64,000 bases of DNA from Deltaproteobacteria bacterium (GTDB lineage Bacteria > Desulfobacterota > Binatia > UTPRO1), in assembly GCA_020852955.1 (NCBI GenBank), contig JADYZW010000019.1, positions 41,308-105,307 of the forward strand, given 5' to 3'. The position numbers and the translations under genes were made by a program. Positions 1 to 8,337 of the stretch are shown one piece after another (positions within the stretch are counted from its first letter, which is position 1; every line of letters begins with the position of its first letter). Below the pieces are notes generated by a model that saw nothing but the letters and a program-made list of their open reading frames with translations, did not search any database and was not told the DNA's origin.

Positions 1-828
1 GTCGAGCCCTTCCTCCAGCACCACGCGGAGGGCTTCGTAGAGCGCGTAGTTCATGCTGATTGGCGCGGTGTGATGGTACACCCGCTCCTCGCCCCAGTAC
101 TTCTCGAGCATCGTGAGGTCGAGGTACCAGCTCCGCACCTGGTGCGTGCGGGCGCGCAGACGCTCGACGGCGCGCGGGCCGAACGTGACCGGCGACAGGC
201 CCGGCGGGCAGCTCAGGCACTTCTGCGTTCCCGAGTAGGCCGCGTCGACTCCCATCCGGTCGATGTCGACGGGGCATCCGCCGAGCGACGTCACGCAGTC
301 GATGACGAAGAGCGCGCCGTGCTCGTGCGCGAGCCGGCTCGCCTCTTCGAGCGGCTGCCACGCTCCGGTCGAGGTCTCGGCATGCACGAGGGCGAGGAGC
401 CGCGGCTTGCGCGCGCGGCCGAGCGCCGCCGCGATCGTCTCGGGCGGCACGACCTCGCCCCAGGGCGCCTCCGCGCGCACGACGGACGCGCCCGCGCGCT
501 CCGCAACATCGGTGAGGCGCGTCCCGAATACGCCGTTCACGCCGATCACCACCTCGTCGCCGGGCTCGACCAGGTTCACGATCGTTGCTTCGAGCCCGGC
601 GCTGCCGGTTCCCGAGATCGGGATCGTGAGGTCGTTCTTCGTGCCGAAGACCTCGCGCAGCATGCGCTTGGTCTCCTCCATGAGAGCCACGAACGCCGGG
701 TCGAGGTGGCCGACGAGCGGCAGACCGAGCGCGGCCAGGACGCGCGGATGGACCTGGCTCGGGCCGGGACCGAGCAGCAAGCGCTCGGGCGGCGGGAAGA
801 CCCTGGACGGTGGGATGAGGGACATCAT
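1..828 (-). CDS. Class V aminotransferase, alanine-glyoxylate / serine-pyruvate type (3' end outside window)
   Basis: PLP-dependent aminotransferase of the AGXT family, expected to convert glyoxylate to glycine using alanine or serine as amino donor in the cytoplasm. 276 residues are visible, and the C-terminal ~100 lie beyond base 1. The N-terminus [13 protein letters not shown] leads to the family signature [15 protein letters not shown]. The aspartate binding the PLP ring is in [11 protein letters not shown] (about residue 177), and the Schiff-base lysine is K203 in [12 protein letters not shown]. The motif [16 protein letters not shown] near the visible end is typical of AGXT. The start is an ATG at 828, with a second ATG directly after it. 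It diverges from glcDEF across 74 bp, so aminotransferase and glycolate oxidase probably share a metabolic purpose (glycolate to glyoxylate to glycine). The family call is confident. The exact amino donor cannot be read from the sequence. Confidence 0.9.
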   Translation of the reverse strand, partial: MMSLIPPSRVFPPPERLLLGPGPSQVHPRVLAALGLPLVGHLDPAFVALMEETKRMLREVFGTKNDLTIPISGTGSAGLEATIVNLVEPGDEVVIGVNGVFGTRLTDVAERAGASVVRAEAPWGEVVPPETIAAALGRARKPRLLALVHAETSTGAWQPLEEASRLAHEHGALFVIDCVTSLGGCPVDIDRMGVDAAYSGTQKCLSCPPGLSPVTFGPRAVERLRARTHQVRSWYLDLTMLEKYWGEERVYHHTAPISMNYALYEALRVVLEEGLD

Positions 829-902
829 GGGCCTCGTGAGGTGTCGCATCTCGCGAGCGCGCCGGGCGGCGCGCTCGGTGCTTATTGTGGTATCGTCGCG
901 CG

Positions 903-2345
903 GTGTCAACGTCGATCGCGCCATCGCCCGCGCTGGCGCGGGAACTCGCCGCGATCGTGGGCTCGGACGGCGTGATCGCGGACGCCGCGGCGCGGACCGT
1001 CTACGAATGCGACGGATACACCCTGGAGCGCGCGGTGCCGGATCTCGTCGTGCTGCCGCGGTCGACCGACGAGGTCGCGCGCGTCCTCCGCGCCGCGTGG
1101 CGGGCCGGGGTGCCGTTCGTACCACGTGGCGCGGGCACCGGGCTCTCGGGCGGGTGCCTCGCGGCCCCGGCGCGACTCGTCGTCGGCACGAGCCGGATGC
1201 GGGCCATTCGCGCGATCGACGTTCCGAATCGGCGCGTGACCGCGGAGGCCGGCGTCGTGAACGCGGAGGTGTCGCGCGTCGTGCGGGCGGCGGGTCTGCA
1301 CTACGCGCCCGATCCGTCGAGCCAGAACGCCTGCACGATCGGGGGCAACGTCGCCGAGAACTCGGGCGGACCGCACACCTTGAAGTACGGCGTGACGACC
1401 AATCACGTCCTGGCGGTGGAGCTCGTCCTACCGGACGGCGAGGTGGTGCCGCTCGGCGACGGCGTCGACGACGGCGTCGGCTACGATCTCACCGGCGTCG
1501 TGTGCGGCGCGGAGGGTACGATGGGCATCGTGACGGCGGCGACGCTGCGCCTCGTGCCGCTGCCCGAGTCCGTGGTGACGCTGCTCGCGGTGTTTGCGAC
1601 GGTGGCCGAGGCGAGCGCGACGGTGTCGGCGATCATCGCGGCCGGCATCGTCCCGGCCGCGCTCGAGATGATGGACCGGACGATCGTGGCGGCCGTGGAG
1701 GCGGCCTTTCGCGTCGGCTTCCCGACCGATGCCGGCGCCGTGCTCATCATCGAGATCGACGGGGACGCCGCCGGGCTTCCCGCGACGGCGCAACGGATCG
1801 AGGATCTCTGCCGCCGGGACGGCGCGCGTGAGGTGCGGCGGGCGGTCGACGCCGCGGCGCGCGCCGCGCTCTGGACGAGTCGCAAGCGCGCGTTCGGCGC
1901 CGTCGGGCGGCTGTCCCCGAGCTACTGCACGCAGGACGGCGTCGTGCCGCGCACGCGGCTCCCGGAGATCCTCGCGCGCATCGAGGACGCTGCGGCGCGC
2001 TACGGGCTCCGCATCGGCAACGTGTTCCACGCCGGGGACGGCAACATCCATCCGATCGTGCTCTACGACGAGCGCGATCCCGAGGAGGCGGCGCGCGCCC
2101 TCGCGGCCGGACGCGACATCCTGCGCGCGTGTCTCGAGCTCGGCGGCAGCGTGACGGGTGAGCACGGCATCGGCGTCGAGAAGATGGCCGAGCTCGCTCT
2201 CGCGTTCGGCACCGACGATCTCGCGCTCATGCGGCGTGTGCGCGGCGTCTTCGATCCCGACGGGCGCGCCAATCCGGGGAAGATCTTCCCGACGCCGGGC
2301 GGGTGCGTCGAACCGCGCGCGCCGCGCCGGCGAGCCGCGCTGTGA
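903..2345 (+). CDS. glcD: Glycolate oxidase subunit GlcD (FAD-linked oxidase)
   Basis: 480-residue FAD-dependent 2-hydroxyacid oxidase subunit that oxidises glycolate (or D-lactate) to glyoxylate, with GlcE and GlcF. An FAD-binding type 4 domain covers roughly residues 35-210, with the [11 protein letters not shown] nucleotide loop and the [20 protein letters not shown] signature. The FAD-oxidase C-terminal domain follows, with [12 protein letters not shown] and the family motif [13 protein letters not shown]. The GTG at 903 (VSTSIAPSP) is preferred over a TTG at 885, because the TTG adds a short unconserved extension. The next gene starts inside the stop codon (GTGA overlap), so glcD-glcE-glcF are translationally coupled. 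Family assignment is firm. Glycolate rather than lactate is inferred from the GlcDEF arrangement and the divergent aminotransferase. Confidence 0.93.
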   Translation: MSTSIAPSPALARELAAIVGSDGVIADAAARTVYECDGYTLERAVPDLVVLPRSTDEVARVLRAAWRAGVPFVPRGAGTGLSGGCLAAPARLVVGTSRMRAIRAIDVPNRRVTAEAGVVNAEVSRVVRAAGLHYAPDPSSQNACTIGGNVAENSGGPHTLKYGVTTNHVLAVELVLPDGEVVPLGDGVDDGVGYDLTGVVCGAEGTMGIVTAATLRLVPLPESVVTLLAVFATVAEASATVSAIIAAGIVPAALEMMDRTIVAAVEAAFRVGFPTDAGAVLIIEIDGDAAGLPATAQRIEDLCRRDGAREVRRAVDAAARAALWTSRKRAFGAVGRLSPSYCTQDGVVPRTRLPEILARIEDAAARYGLRIGNVFHAGDGNIHPIVLYDERDPEEAARALAAGRDILRACLELGGSVTGEHGIGVEKMAELALAFGTDDLALMRRVRGVFDPDGRANPGKIFPTPGGCVEPRAPRRRAAL

Positions 2346-3637
2346 CGGCGGGCTCTCCGCCGCCGGCGGTCGCCGCGGCCGTCGCCGCGCGGCTCGGTTG
2401 CTCGGTCGACGCGGCGGACGAGGCGCGCGCCGCGTGGATCGTCGGGGGCGTGACGCCGGCACTGGTCGCGCGTCCCGCCGCCGCCGACGAGCTCGCGGCG
2501 ACGGTCGGCGCGGTCGCCGCGGCGGGCGGTGCGCTCGTGCCGCTCGGGCGGGGCGCCCACCGCGACCTCGGCCACGCCCCGACCCGCTACGACGTCGCGC
2601 TGGTGACCGACCGCCTGGCGCGCCTCCTCGACTACGCGCCCGCCGACATGACGGTCACCGTCGAGGCCGGCGTCACGTTGGCCGAGTTGTCCGCGGCGCT
2701 GGCGCGCGAAGGCCAGTGGCTCGCGATCGAGCCGCCGCTGCCCGCGGCCACGACCGTCGGCGGGCTCCTGGCGGCCGACCGCTCCGGGTGGCTCGCGGCC
2801 TCGCAAGGGCGGGTGCGCGACGTGGTCATCGGAATCGGCGTCGTGACCGCGGACGGCGTGCGCGCGCGCGGCGGCGGTCGCGTGGTGAAGAACGTCGCCG
2901 GCTACGATCTCATGAAGCTCTTCATCGGCTCGCTCGGCTCGCTCGCCGTGGTCACCGACGCCACGTTCAAGGTGCGGCCCCTCCCCGAGCGCCAGCACGG
3001 TCTCGTGCTCCGCGGCCGCACCGCGTCGGCCGGGCTCGCGCTCGGCGCCGCGGTCGAAGGGGCCCTCGCCGTGGCCGTGGCGGGCCCGCTCGGAAGCGGG
3101 CCGGACACCGCGGCCGTCGTCGTGCGCCTCGGCGGCGTCGAGGCCGACGTCGGCGCGCAGCGCGCGCGGGTGCGCGAGCTCGCGCGGCGCCACGGCGCCG
3201 AGGTCGAGCTCGACGCGGACGCCGCCGATCCCGCCGTCGCCGCGCGCTTCTCGATGGTGCGAGACTTCCCGGTCTCCGGCGCCGGCCGACTGGCGGTTCG
3301 ATTCGCCTGCCTGCCGTCGCGACTCGACGCGCTCGTGCGCGGCGCGCGCGCCGCCGTCGCGCGCCTGCGGGGCGCGTGGCACGCCGATCCGCGGCGCGGG
3401 ATCGCGTTGCTGGAGGTCGCGGAGGCCGAAGGGGCCGCGGCGACGCTTGCCGAGCTCGCGCGCGTCGCCGTCGCCCACGCGGCGCACCTCGTCGTCGAGC
3501 GGTGGCCGCTCGCGCTCGCGTCGGGCATCGCGGTATGGCGGCCGATGCCGGCCGCGCTGCCGCTCATGCGCCGGATGAAGGCCGCGCTCGATCCCGTCGG
3601 CGTGCTGGCGCCGGGCCGCTTTGTGGGGCGGATCTGA
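2342..3637 (+). CDS. glcE: Glycolate oxidase subunit GlcE (FAD-binding)
   Basis: 431-residue second FAD-binding subunit of membrane-associated glycolate oxidase. The N-terminal half is an FAD-binding type 4 domain: DMTVTVEAGVTLAEL, then PPLPAATTVGGLLAADRSG, then the characteristic GGRVVKNVAGYDLMKLFIGSLG. The C-terminal half is shorter and less conserved, ending LDPVGVLAPGRF as expected for GlcE. The GTG at 2342 overlaps the glcD stop by four bases and is chosen because it gives the compact N-terminus [14 protein letters not shown]. The stop overlaps the ATG of glcF by one base. Known GlcE proteins are about 350-400 residues, so this one is slightly long, mainly through alanine-rich N-terminal sequence. 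Confidence 0.9.
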   Translation: MTAGSPPPAVAAAVAARLGCSVDAADEARAAWIVGGVTPALVARPAAADELAATVGAVAAAGGALVPLGRGAHRDLGHAPTRYDVALVTDRLARLLDYAPADMTVTVEAGVTLAELSAALAREGQWLAIEPPLPAATTVGGLLAADRSGWLAASQGRVRDVVIGIGVVTADGVRARGGGRVVKNVAGYDLMKLFIGSLGSLAVVTDATFKVRPLPERQHGLVLRGRTASAGLALGAAVEGALAVAVAGPLGSGPDTAAVVVRLGGVEADVGAQRARVRELARRHGAEVELDADAADPAVAARFSMVRDFPVSGAGRLAVRFACLPSRLDALVRGARAAVARLRGAWHADPRRGIALLEVAEAEGAAATLAELARVAVAHAAHLVVERWPLALASGIAVWRPMPAALPLMRRMKAALDPVGVLAPGRFVGRI

Positions 3638-4926
3638 TGGCGCACGGACGTCGCGCTGCCCTCCCGCCCGGCGGCTTCGTGCCGACGGAGCGATTGCTCG
3701 ACTGCGTGCATTGCGGTCTCTGCCAGACCGCGTGTCCGACCTACCTCACGCTCGGAACCGAGGCGGATTCTCCGCGCGGACGCATCCATCTCATGCGCGC
3801 GCTGCAGGAGGGGCGGCTCACGCTCGATGCCGACGCCGTCGGCTATCTCGATCGCTGCCTCGGGTGTCGTGGCTGCGAGACGGCCTGTCCGTCCGGGGTC
3901 GCCTACGGCGAGCTCATCGAAGCCGTGCGGCCGTGGGTCGAAGCGCGCTACCGACGTCCGCTCCCGGAGCGGTGGCGGCGGCGCCTCATCGTCCGCGCGC
4001 TCACGACGCCGCGACTCCTGCGCGCGCTCGTGACGCCGCTGCGGGCGCTCGATCGGCTCGGCCTGCTCGCGAGCGGCCGCGCGCTCGCCGCGCGCGTGGT
4101 CCCAGGCGCGCGCCTGCTGCCGACGTCGGTTCCGCCGCGCGCCGCGCCGCCGTCGGCGATCGCGGCGGGCGATGCGCGTGCGGCGCCCGTCCACCTCGTG
4201 CCCGGCTGCGTGATGCCGGAACTCTGCGGCGACACCGTGCGGAGCACGGCGCGCGTGCTGGCGGCGAACGGGTGGCGCGTGATCGTCCCCCCCGCCGTCG
4301 GGTGCTGCGGTGCGCTCGCCCTGCACGCCGGCGAGCGCGGGGCCGCGCTCGCTGCGGCGCGTCGGACGCTCGACGCGCTCGTCGCGGCGGCCCCGACGGA
4401 CGACGGCCCGCCGATCGTGGTGACGGCGGCCGGGTGCGGCGCGATGATGAAGGGATGGGGCGCGCTCTTCACGGAGGATCCGGCGCGCGCGGCCGCGGCG
4501 GCGAGCGTCGCGCACCGCGTCCGCGATGCGACGGAGCTCCTGGCGTCGCGGCCGCTTCGCGTTCCGGCGGCGCTTCCGCCGCGGCGGGTCGCCTATCACG
4601 ATCCGTGTCATCTCGCCCATGCACAGGGCATCCGGGACGCGCCGCGCGCGCTCCTCGCCGCCATTCCCGGCGTCACGCTGGTCGCGATGGAGGACGAGGA
4701 TCTCTGCTGCGGGAGCGCGGGCCACTACAACGTCATGCAGCCGGCGATGGCCCGCACGCTGGTGGCGCGGAAGGTGGCCGCCATCCGGGCGAGCGGCGTC
4801 GACCTCGTCGCGACGGCGAACGCCGGGTGCGCGCTCCAGCTCGCGGCCGGCCTGCGCGCCGCCGCGCTCGCGATCCCGGTGCGCCACGTCGTCGAGCTGC
4901 TCGCCGAGGCGTACGACCGGTATTGA
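3637..4926 (+). CDS. glcF: Glycolate oxidase iron-sulfur subunit GlcF
   Basis: 429-residue electron-transfer subunit that passes electrons from GlcD/GlcE to the quinone pool at the inner membrane. Two CxxCxxCxxxCP [4Fe-4S] motifs sit at C23-C26-C29-C33 and C74-C77-C80-C84. Two cysteine-rich CCG domains follow: one has VHLVPGCVMPELCGD and VGCCGALALHAG, the other has YHDPCHLAHAQG and EDLCCGSAGHYN. The ATG at 3637 shares its A with the glcE stop (TGATG). The frame stays open far upstream, but that stretch is only the third-frame shadow of glcD and glcE. It is the last gene of the coupled glcDEF unit. Confidence 0.93.
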   Translation: MAHGRRAALPPGGFVPTERLLDCVHCGLCQTACPTYLTLGTEADSPRGRIHLMRALQEGRLTLDADAVGYLDRCLGCRGCETACPSGVAYGELIEAVRPWVEARYRRPLPERWRRRLIVRALTTPRLLRALVTPLRALDRLGLLASGRALAARVVPGARLLPTSVPPRAAPPSAIAAGDARAAPVHLVPGCVMPELCGDTVRSTARVLAANGWRVIVPPAVGCCGALALHAGERGAALAAARRTLDALVAAAPTDDGPPIVVTAAGCGAMMKGWGALFTEDPARAAAAASVAHRVRDATELLASRPLRVPAALPPRRVAYHDPCHLAHAQGIRDAPRALLAAIPGVTLVAMEDEDLCCGSAGHYNVMQPAMARTLVARKVAAIRASGVDLVATANAGCALQLAAGLRAAALAIPVRHVVELLAEAYDRY

Positions 4927-5076
4927 CGTTCGCCCGTCGGTGATGCGGCAGTTTTGTGCCGTTCGCGCCGATGCCTTCCCGGCGCCCCCGGCGTCGGAGC
5001 ATCGGTCGTTCGCGTGGTTCCGGTGGCCGGGCGCCTGCCTCCCGCCTGGCATGACAGTTGCTGCCGGGCCTGGGAG

Positions 5077-5871
5077 ATGGCCGAGCCCGTCCCGCGTACC
5101 CCGCCGTTCGACCGCACCGAGGTGCGTTGCGCGGCCGGTGTCTACGTGACCCTGGCGGTCGCGACCGCGCTCGTCGCGCTCACGGCGCAAGGCGCTTGGG
5201 CGCCCTTCGCGGCCCTGGCGCTCCTGCCGATCTTCGGGGTCGCGCTCGTCGACGCGACGCGCACGGCGGCAAGGGTCTGGCGGGACTGGCGGGCCTACGA
5301 GCTCGGCGTGAACGTCAAGCGCGCGCTCGCGACGCTGCGTCCCGCGTACCGCGTCGTGACGCGCGAGCCGACGCTCACCGAACGCGATCGGCACGTCGCG
5401 ATCGGTCCGAATGGCGTGTTCCTCATCGTGTCGAGCAACGACGGCGGCCGGATCACCGCGTCCGACCAGAGGCTCTTCGTGAACGCGCGTCTCCCGTGGC
5501 GAAACCTCGTGGAGGACTGTCGCGTCGAGGCGCTGCGCGTCGCCGATCGGGCGCGCGGCGCGCTCGGGCGGCCGGTGCCCGTGCACGCGGTGCTGTGCTT
5601 CACGCGCGCTCTCGTCGCCGTCGGGCAGGAGATCCGCGGCGTGAAGATCGTCCAGGTGCCGCGCCTCGCGCGTCTGATCGAGAGCGTGGCCGCGCCGGCC
5701 CCGCTCGGCGAGCGGGACATCGAGACGGTGCGGGCGAGCTTGGTCGCGGCGACGTCCGCGGCGCCGGCGCACAAGGTTCTCCGGTTGACGCCGCGGCGCG
5801 CGGCCGCGCAGGTCGAGCGTCCGTTGACGATCGTCGGGAGGTCGTCGCGACCGCATCGCCGTCTCTGGTAG
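5077..5871 (+). CDS. Membrane-anchored NERD-like domain protein
   Basis: 264-residue protein of uncertain role. Near the N-terminus two adjacent hydrophobic stretches (about residues 18-55, VYVTLAVATALVALTAQG then FAALALLPIFGVALV) predict one or two membrane helices. The remainder resembles the nuclease-related NERD domain: G..VKRALATLRPAYRVV, then RDRHVAIGPNGVFLIVS, then PVHAVLCFTRALV, ending in the strand-rich VKIVQVPRLARLIE. Nuclease activity has been proposed for NERD proteins from fold similarity but is not shown here. The ATG at 5077 (MAEPVPRTPPF) is chosen because the open frame upstream has no coding character. It stands alone between glcF and the cold-shock gene. Confidence 0.6.
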   Translation: MAEPVPRTPPFDRTEVRCAAGVYVTLAVATALVALTAQGAWAPFAALALLPIFGVALVDATRTAARVWRDWRAYELGVNVKRALATLRPAYRVVTREPTLTERDRHVAIGPNGVFLIVSSNDGGRITASDQRLFVNARLPWRNLVEDCRVEALRVADRARGALGRPVPVHAVLCFTRALVAVGQEIRGVKIVQVPRLARLIESVAAPAPLGERDIETVRASLVAATSAAPAHKVLRLTPRRAAAQVERPLTIVGRSSRPHRRLW

Positions 5872-5886
5872 AGCGGCGTTCGCCGC

Positions 5887-5903
5887 TGCAAGTATCACTT
5901 GCA
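5887..5903. promoter_or_regulatory. Perfect inverted repeat upstream of the cold-shock gene
   Basis: TGCAAGT, three bases (ATC), then ACTTGCA: two 7-bp arms matching exactly. Its right arm overlaps a TTGCAA that could serve as a -35 element, with a weak TAGGAG 17 bp further on. It lies 150 bp before the csp start codon and is AT-richer than its surroundings. It could be an operator, but no protein can be named. Confidence 0.4.
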
Positions 5904-6054
5904 ATGCGAAAATCGAGTTGCTAGGAGGGCGCGCAGTCGTGAGGTGAAGGTAGTACGTCCGTGGAACGGCCGTGGCGAAACTTGCCGCGGCTTTGTCTTA
6001 TGGCAGCGAATCTTCCCTCGATGACGAGTCTAACGGACGAAAGGAGGGGAGATT

Positions 6055-6258
6055 ATGGCTGTCGGTCACGTGAAGTGGTTCAATCCCGAGAAGGGCTTCG
6101 GCTTCATCCGCCAGGAGAATGGCGAGGACGTGTTCGTGCACTACTCGGCGATCTCGGGCGAGGGGTTCCGAACGCTCGAAGAGGGTCAGAAGGTCGAGTT
6201 CGAGATCACCAAGGGCCCGAAGGGTCTGCAGGCCTCCAACGTCACCAAAGCTGCGTAA
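6055..6258 (+). CDS. Cold-shock protein, CspA family
   Basis: 67-residue single OB-fold (CSD) nucleic-acid chaperone that binds single-stranded RNA/DNA and melts RNA secondary structure. Both RNA-binding motifs are intact: KGFGFIRQ (RNP1, residues ~14-21) and DVFVHYSAI (RNP2, ~29-37). Length is normal for the family. A strong ribosome-binding site, AAAGGAGGGGA, precedes the ATG. The gene has a leader of more than 150 bases (5872-6054) without a gene, as is common for csp genes whose leaders respond to temperature, but no specific cold box is evident. An intrinsic terminator ends the transcript 36 bases after the stop. Confidence 0.97.
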   Translation: MAVGHVKWFNPEKGFGFIRQENGEDVFVHYSAISGEGFRTLEEGQKVEFEITKGPKGLQASNVTKAA

Positions 6259-6294
6259 GGCGTTCGCGCCCGCGCACTGACCCATCCGGTTACG

Positions 6295-6325
6295 GCCCCG
6301 GGGGCTTCGGCCCCCGGGGCTTTTT
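6295..6325 (+). terminator. Intrinsic terminator of the cold-shock gene
   Basis: An 11-bp perfect GC stem (GCCCCGGGGGC / GCCCCCGGGGC) closes a TTCG tetraloop and is followed directly by five T. This is the clearest rho-independent terminator in the window. Confidence 0.93.
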
Positions 6326-6341
6326 CGTTGGACGACAGTGC

Positions 6342-7127
6342 CTGGCCGCCGGCGCCTTCCTCGCGTCGCGCGCGGACGCGGCGCCGCTTCGCGGTCGCAT
6401 CGTCGACCTCACGCACGCCTTCGGGGCGCAAACCATCTACTGGCCGACCGAGGCGACGGGCTTCGTCCTGTCGCCCGAGCGCGCGGGGGTGACGGAGGAG
6501 GGCTACTACTATGCGAGCAACGCGCTCGCCGCACCCGAGCACGGCGGGACGCACCTCGACGCTCCGCTGCATTTCTGGGCGGAAGGCGAGTCGGTCGACG
6601 CCGTGCCGCTCGAGCGGTTGATCGGCCCGGGCGTCGTGATCGACGTGCGCGCAGCCGTCGCCGCGAGCCGCGATCATCAGGTGAGCGTCGACGATCTCCT
6701 CGCGTGGGAACGAGCGCACGGCCTCATCCCGCCAGGGGCGATCGTTCTGCTCCACACGGGATTCGGCGCGCACTGGCCCGACCGACGGCGGTACCTCGGC
6801 ACGGAGGAGCGCGGCGAGGCCGCGGTCGCGCAGCTGCACTTCCCGGGCCTCTTGCCGCATGCGGCCGCATGGCTCGCCGATACCCGCAAGGTCCACGCGG
6901 TCGGGCTCGACACGGCGAGCATCGACTACGGCCAGTCGAAGCGCTTCGAGAGCCACGTCGCGCTCTTCCGGCGCGGGGTGCCGGCGTTCGAGAACGTCGC
7001 GAACCTGGAGCGCCTGCCGGCGAAGGGCTTCACCGTGATCGCGTTACCGATGAAGATCGCCGGGGGGAGCGGCGCGCCGCTCCGCATCGTCGCGGTGCTC
7101 GACGGACCGGGATCGGTCAAGAAGTAG
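6342..7127 (+). CDS. Cyclase family protein (kynurenine formamidase-like) with no canonical start codon
   Basis: About 261 residues. The core is a complete cyclase-family hydrolase: IVDLTHAFG at the start, the metal-binding HGGTHLDAPLHF, then IGPGVVIDVRA, GAIVLLHTGFG and VGLDTASIDYGQ. These zinc/manganese enzymes hydrolyse amides such as N-formylkynurenine or act on related cyclic substrates. The oddity is the start. Reading back in frame from LRGRIVDL gives CLAAGAFLASRADAAP, which looks like the end of a signal peptide. No ATG, GTG or TTG then occurs before the csp terminator and csp itself. The coordinate given is a CTG at 6342. Either that is used, or the 5' end was lost when the gene came to rest against the terminator. 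The M20 gene follows after 22 bp. Confidence 0.65.
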   Translation: MAAGAFLASRADAAPLRGRIVDLTHAFGAQTIYWPTEATGFVLSPERAGVTEEGYYYASNALAAPEHGGTHLDAPLHFWAEGESVDAVPLERLIGPGVVIDVRAAVAASRDHQVSVDDLLAWERAHGLIPPGAIVLLHTGFGAHWPDRRRYLGTEERGEAAVAQLHFPGLLPHAAAWLADTRKVHAVGLDTASIDYGQSKRFESHVALFRRGVPAFENVANLERLPAKGFTVIALPMKIAGGSGAPLRIVAVLDGPGSVKK

Positions 7128-7149
7128 CCATTCCGAGAGGAGACATCCC

Positions 7150-8307
7150 ATGGACGCCAAGGCCGGCGCGCGTGAGCGCCTCGAGAATCGGCGCGAGGAC
7201 CTCGTCGCGCTCAGTCACCGCATCCACGCGCATCCCGAGCTGGGGTTCGAGGAGGAGCGCGCGGCCGGATGGCTCTGCGACGACCTCGCCGACGCCGGCT
7301 TCGAGGTCACGCGCGGCGTCGGGGAGCTGCCGACCGCCTTCGTGGCGCGCGCGGGGAGCGGCCCGCTGCACGTCGCGTTCTGCGCGGAGTACGACGCGCT
7401 TCCCGGCATCGGCCATGCCTGCGGCCACAACATGATCGCCGCGATGGCGGTCGGCGCCGCGTCGGCGGCCGCGTGCGTCGCCGACGACGTCGGCCTTACC
7501 GTGAGCGTGATCGGCACCCCCGCCGAGGAGGGGGGCGGCGGCAAGATCCTCCTCCTCGACCGCGGAGTCTTCGCCGGCGTCCACGCGGCCATGATGGTGC
7601 ACCCCGCGCCGGTGGACGTCGTCGAGCAGCCGTTCCTCGCCTGCGCGCAGTTCGAGGTCCGGTATACGGGCAAGGAGGCGCACGCCTCGGCGTTCCCCGA
7701 GCGCGGCGTCAACGCGGCCGACGCATTGACCGTGGCGCAGACCGCGATTGGCTGCCTCCGCCAGCACATCCGGCAGACGGACCGCGTCCACGGGATCGTC
7801 ACGCATGGTGGCGACGCGCCGAACGTCGTGCCGGCGCACACCGCGGCGCACTACATCGTCCGCGCTCGGACGCTCGGCGAGCTCGACGAGGTCCGCGACA
7901 AGGTCGTGCGCTGCTTCGAGGCGGGAGCGCTCGCGACCGGCTCCACGCTCGAGATCAAGCAGGATCACCCGCCGTACGCGGAGGTGAAGGTCGACGCCGA
8001 GATCGCCGCCGCGTATCGCCGGAACGCGGTCACGCTCGGTCGCGTCCTTCCGGAGCTCGGCCCGGTGCTCGAGCGCATGGCGGGGTCGACCGACATGGGA
8101 AACGTGTCGCTCGCGCTGCCGTCGATCCATCCGATGATCGGCATCGAGTCGCTCCCGGCGGTGAACCACCAGCCGGAGTTCACCGCGCACTGCGCGACGC
8201 CCGTCGCGGACCGCGCCGTCATGGACGGGGCGCTGGCGATGGCGTGGACGGCGATCGATCTCACCCGCGCTCCGGCGATGGGGACGCGCTTGCGCGCGCC
8301 ACGCTGA
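7150..8307 (+). CDS. M20 family amidohydrolase / metallopeptidase
   Basis: 385-residue dinuclear-metal amidohydrolase of the M20D group (aminoacylase, hippurate hydrolase, p-aminobenzoyl-glutamate hydrolase relatives), cleaving an N-acyl amino acid or dipeptide amide bond in the cytoplasm. Visible features are SHRIHAHPELGFEE near residue 22, YDALPGIGHACGHNM at 81-95 with the metal-binding Cys/His, GTPAEEGGGGK with the catalytic Glu pair, and the lid-domain signature YTGKEAHASAFPERGVNA. The ATG has a good GAGAGGAG site. It probably shares a transcript with the cyclase-family gene 22 bp upstream, so an amide-hydrolysing pair is plausible. The substrate is not readable. Confidence 0.87.
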   Translation: MDAKAGARERLENRREDLVALSHRIHAHPELGFEEERAAGWLCDDLADAGFEVTRGVGELPTAFVARAGSGPLHVAFCAEYDALPGIGHACGHNMIAAMAVGAASAAACVADDVGLTVSVIGTPAEEGGGGKILLLDRGVFAGVHAAMMVHPAPVDVVEQPFLACAQFEVRYTGKEAHASAFPERGVNAADALTVAQTAIGCLRQHIRQTDRVHGIVTHGGDAPNVVPAHTAAHYIVRARTLGELDEVRDKVVRCFEAGALATGSTLEIKQDHPPYAEVKVDAEIAAAYRRNAVTLGRVLPELGPVLERMAGSTDMGNVSLALPSIHPMIGIESLPAVNHQPEFTAHCATPVADRAVMDGALAMAWTAIDLTRAPAMGTRLRAPR

Positions 8308-8319
8308 GCCTGGCGGCCT

Positions 8320-8334
8320 CCGGCGTCGCGCCGG
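8320..8334. terminator. Hairpin between convergent genes, possible bidirectional terminator
   Basis: CCGGCG, TCG, CGCCGG: a perfect 6-bp stem in the 30-bp gap between the M20 gene and the convergent symporter gene. There is no T-run on either side, so it is a weak candidate. Confidence 0.3.
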
Positions 8335-8337
8335 CCG

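Noticed and set aside
885..902. TTG start for glcD at 885
   Set aside because: It adds six residues without conservation. The GTG at 903 gives the family N-terminus.
2902..5904. A 1000-codon open frame on the minus strand across glcE-glcF and the NERD-like gene
   Set aside because: Arginine-rich, with no motif. The real genes lie on the plus strand, and high G+C keeps antisense frames open.
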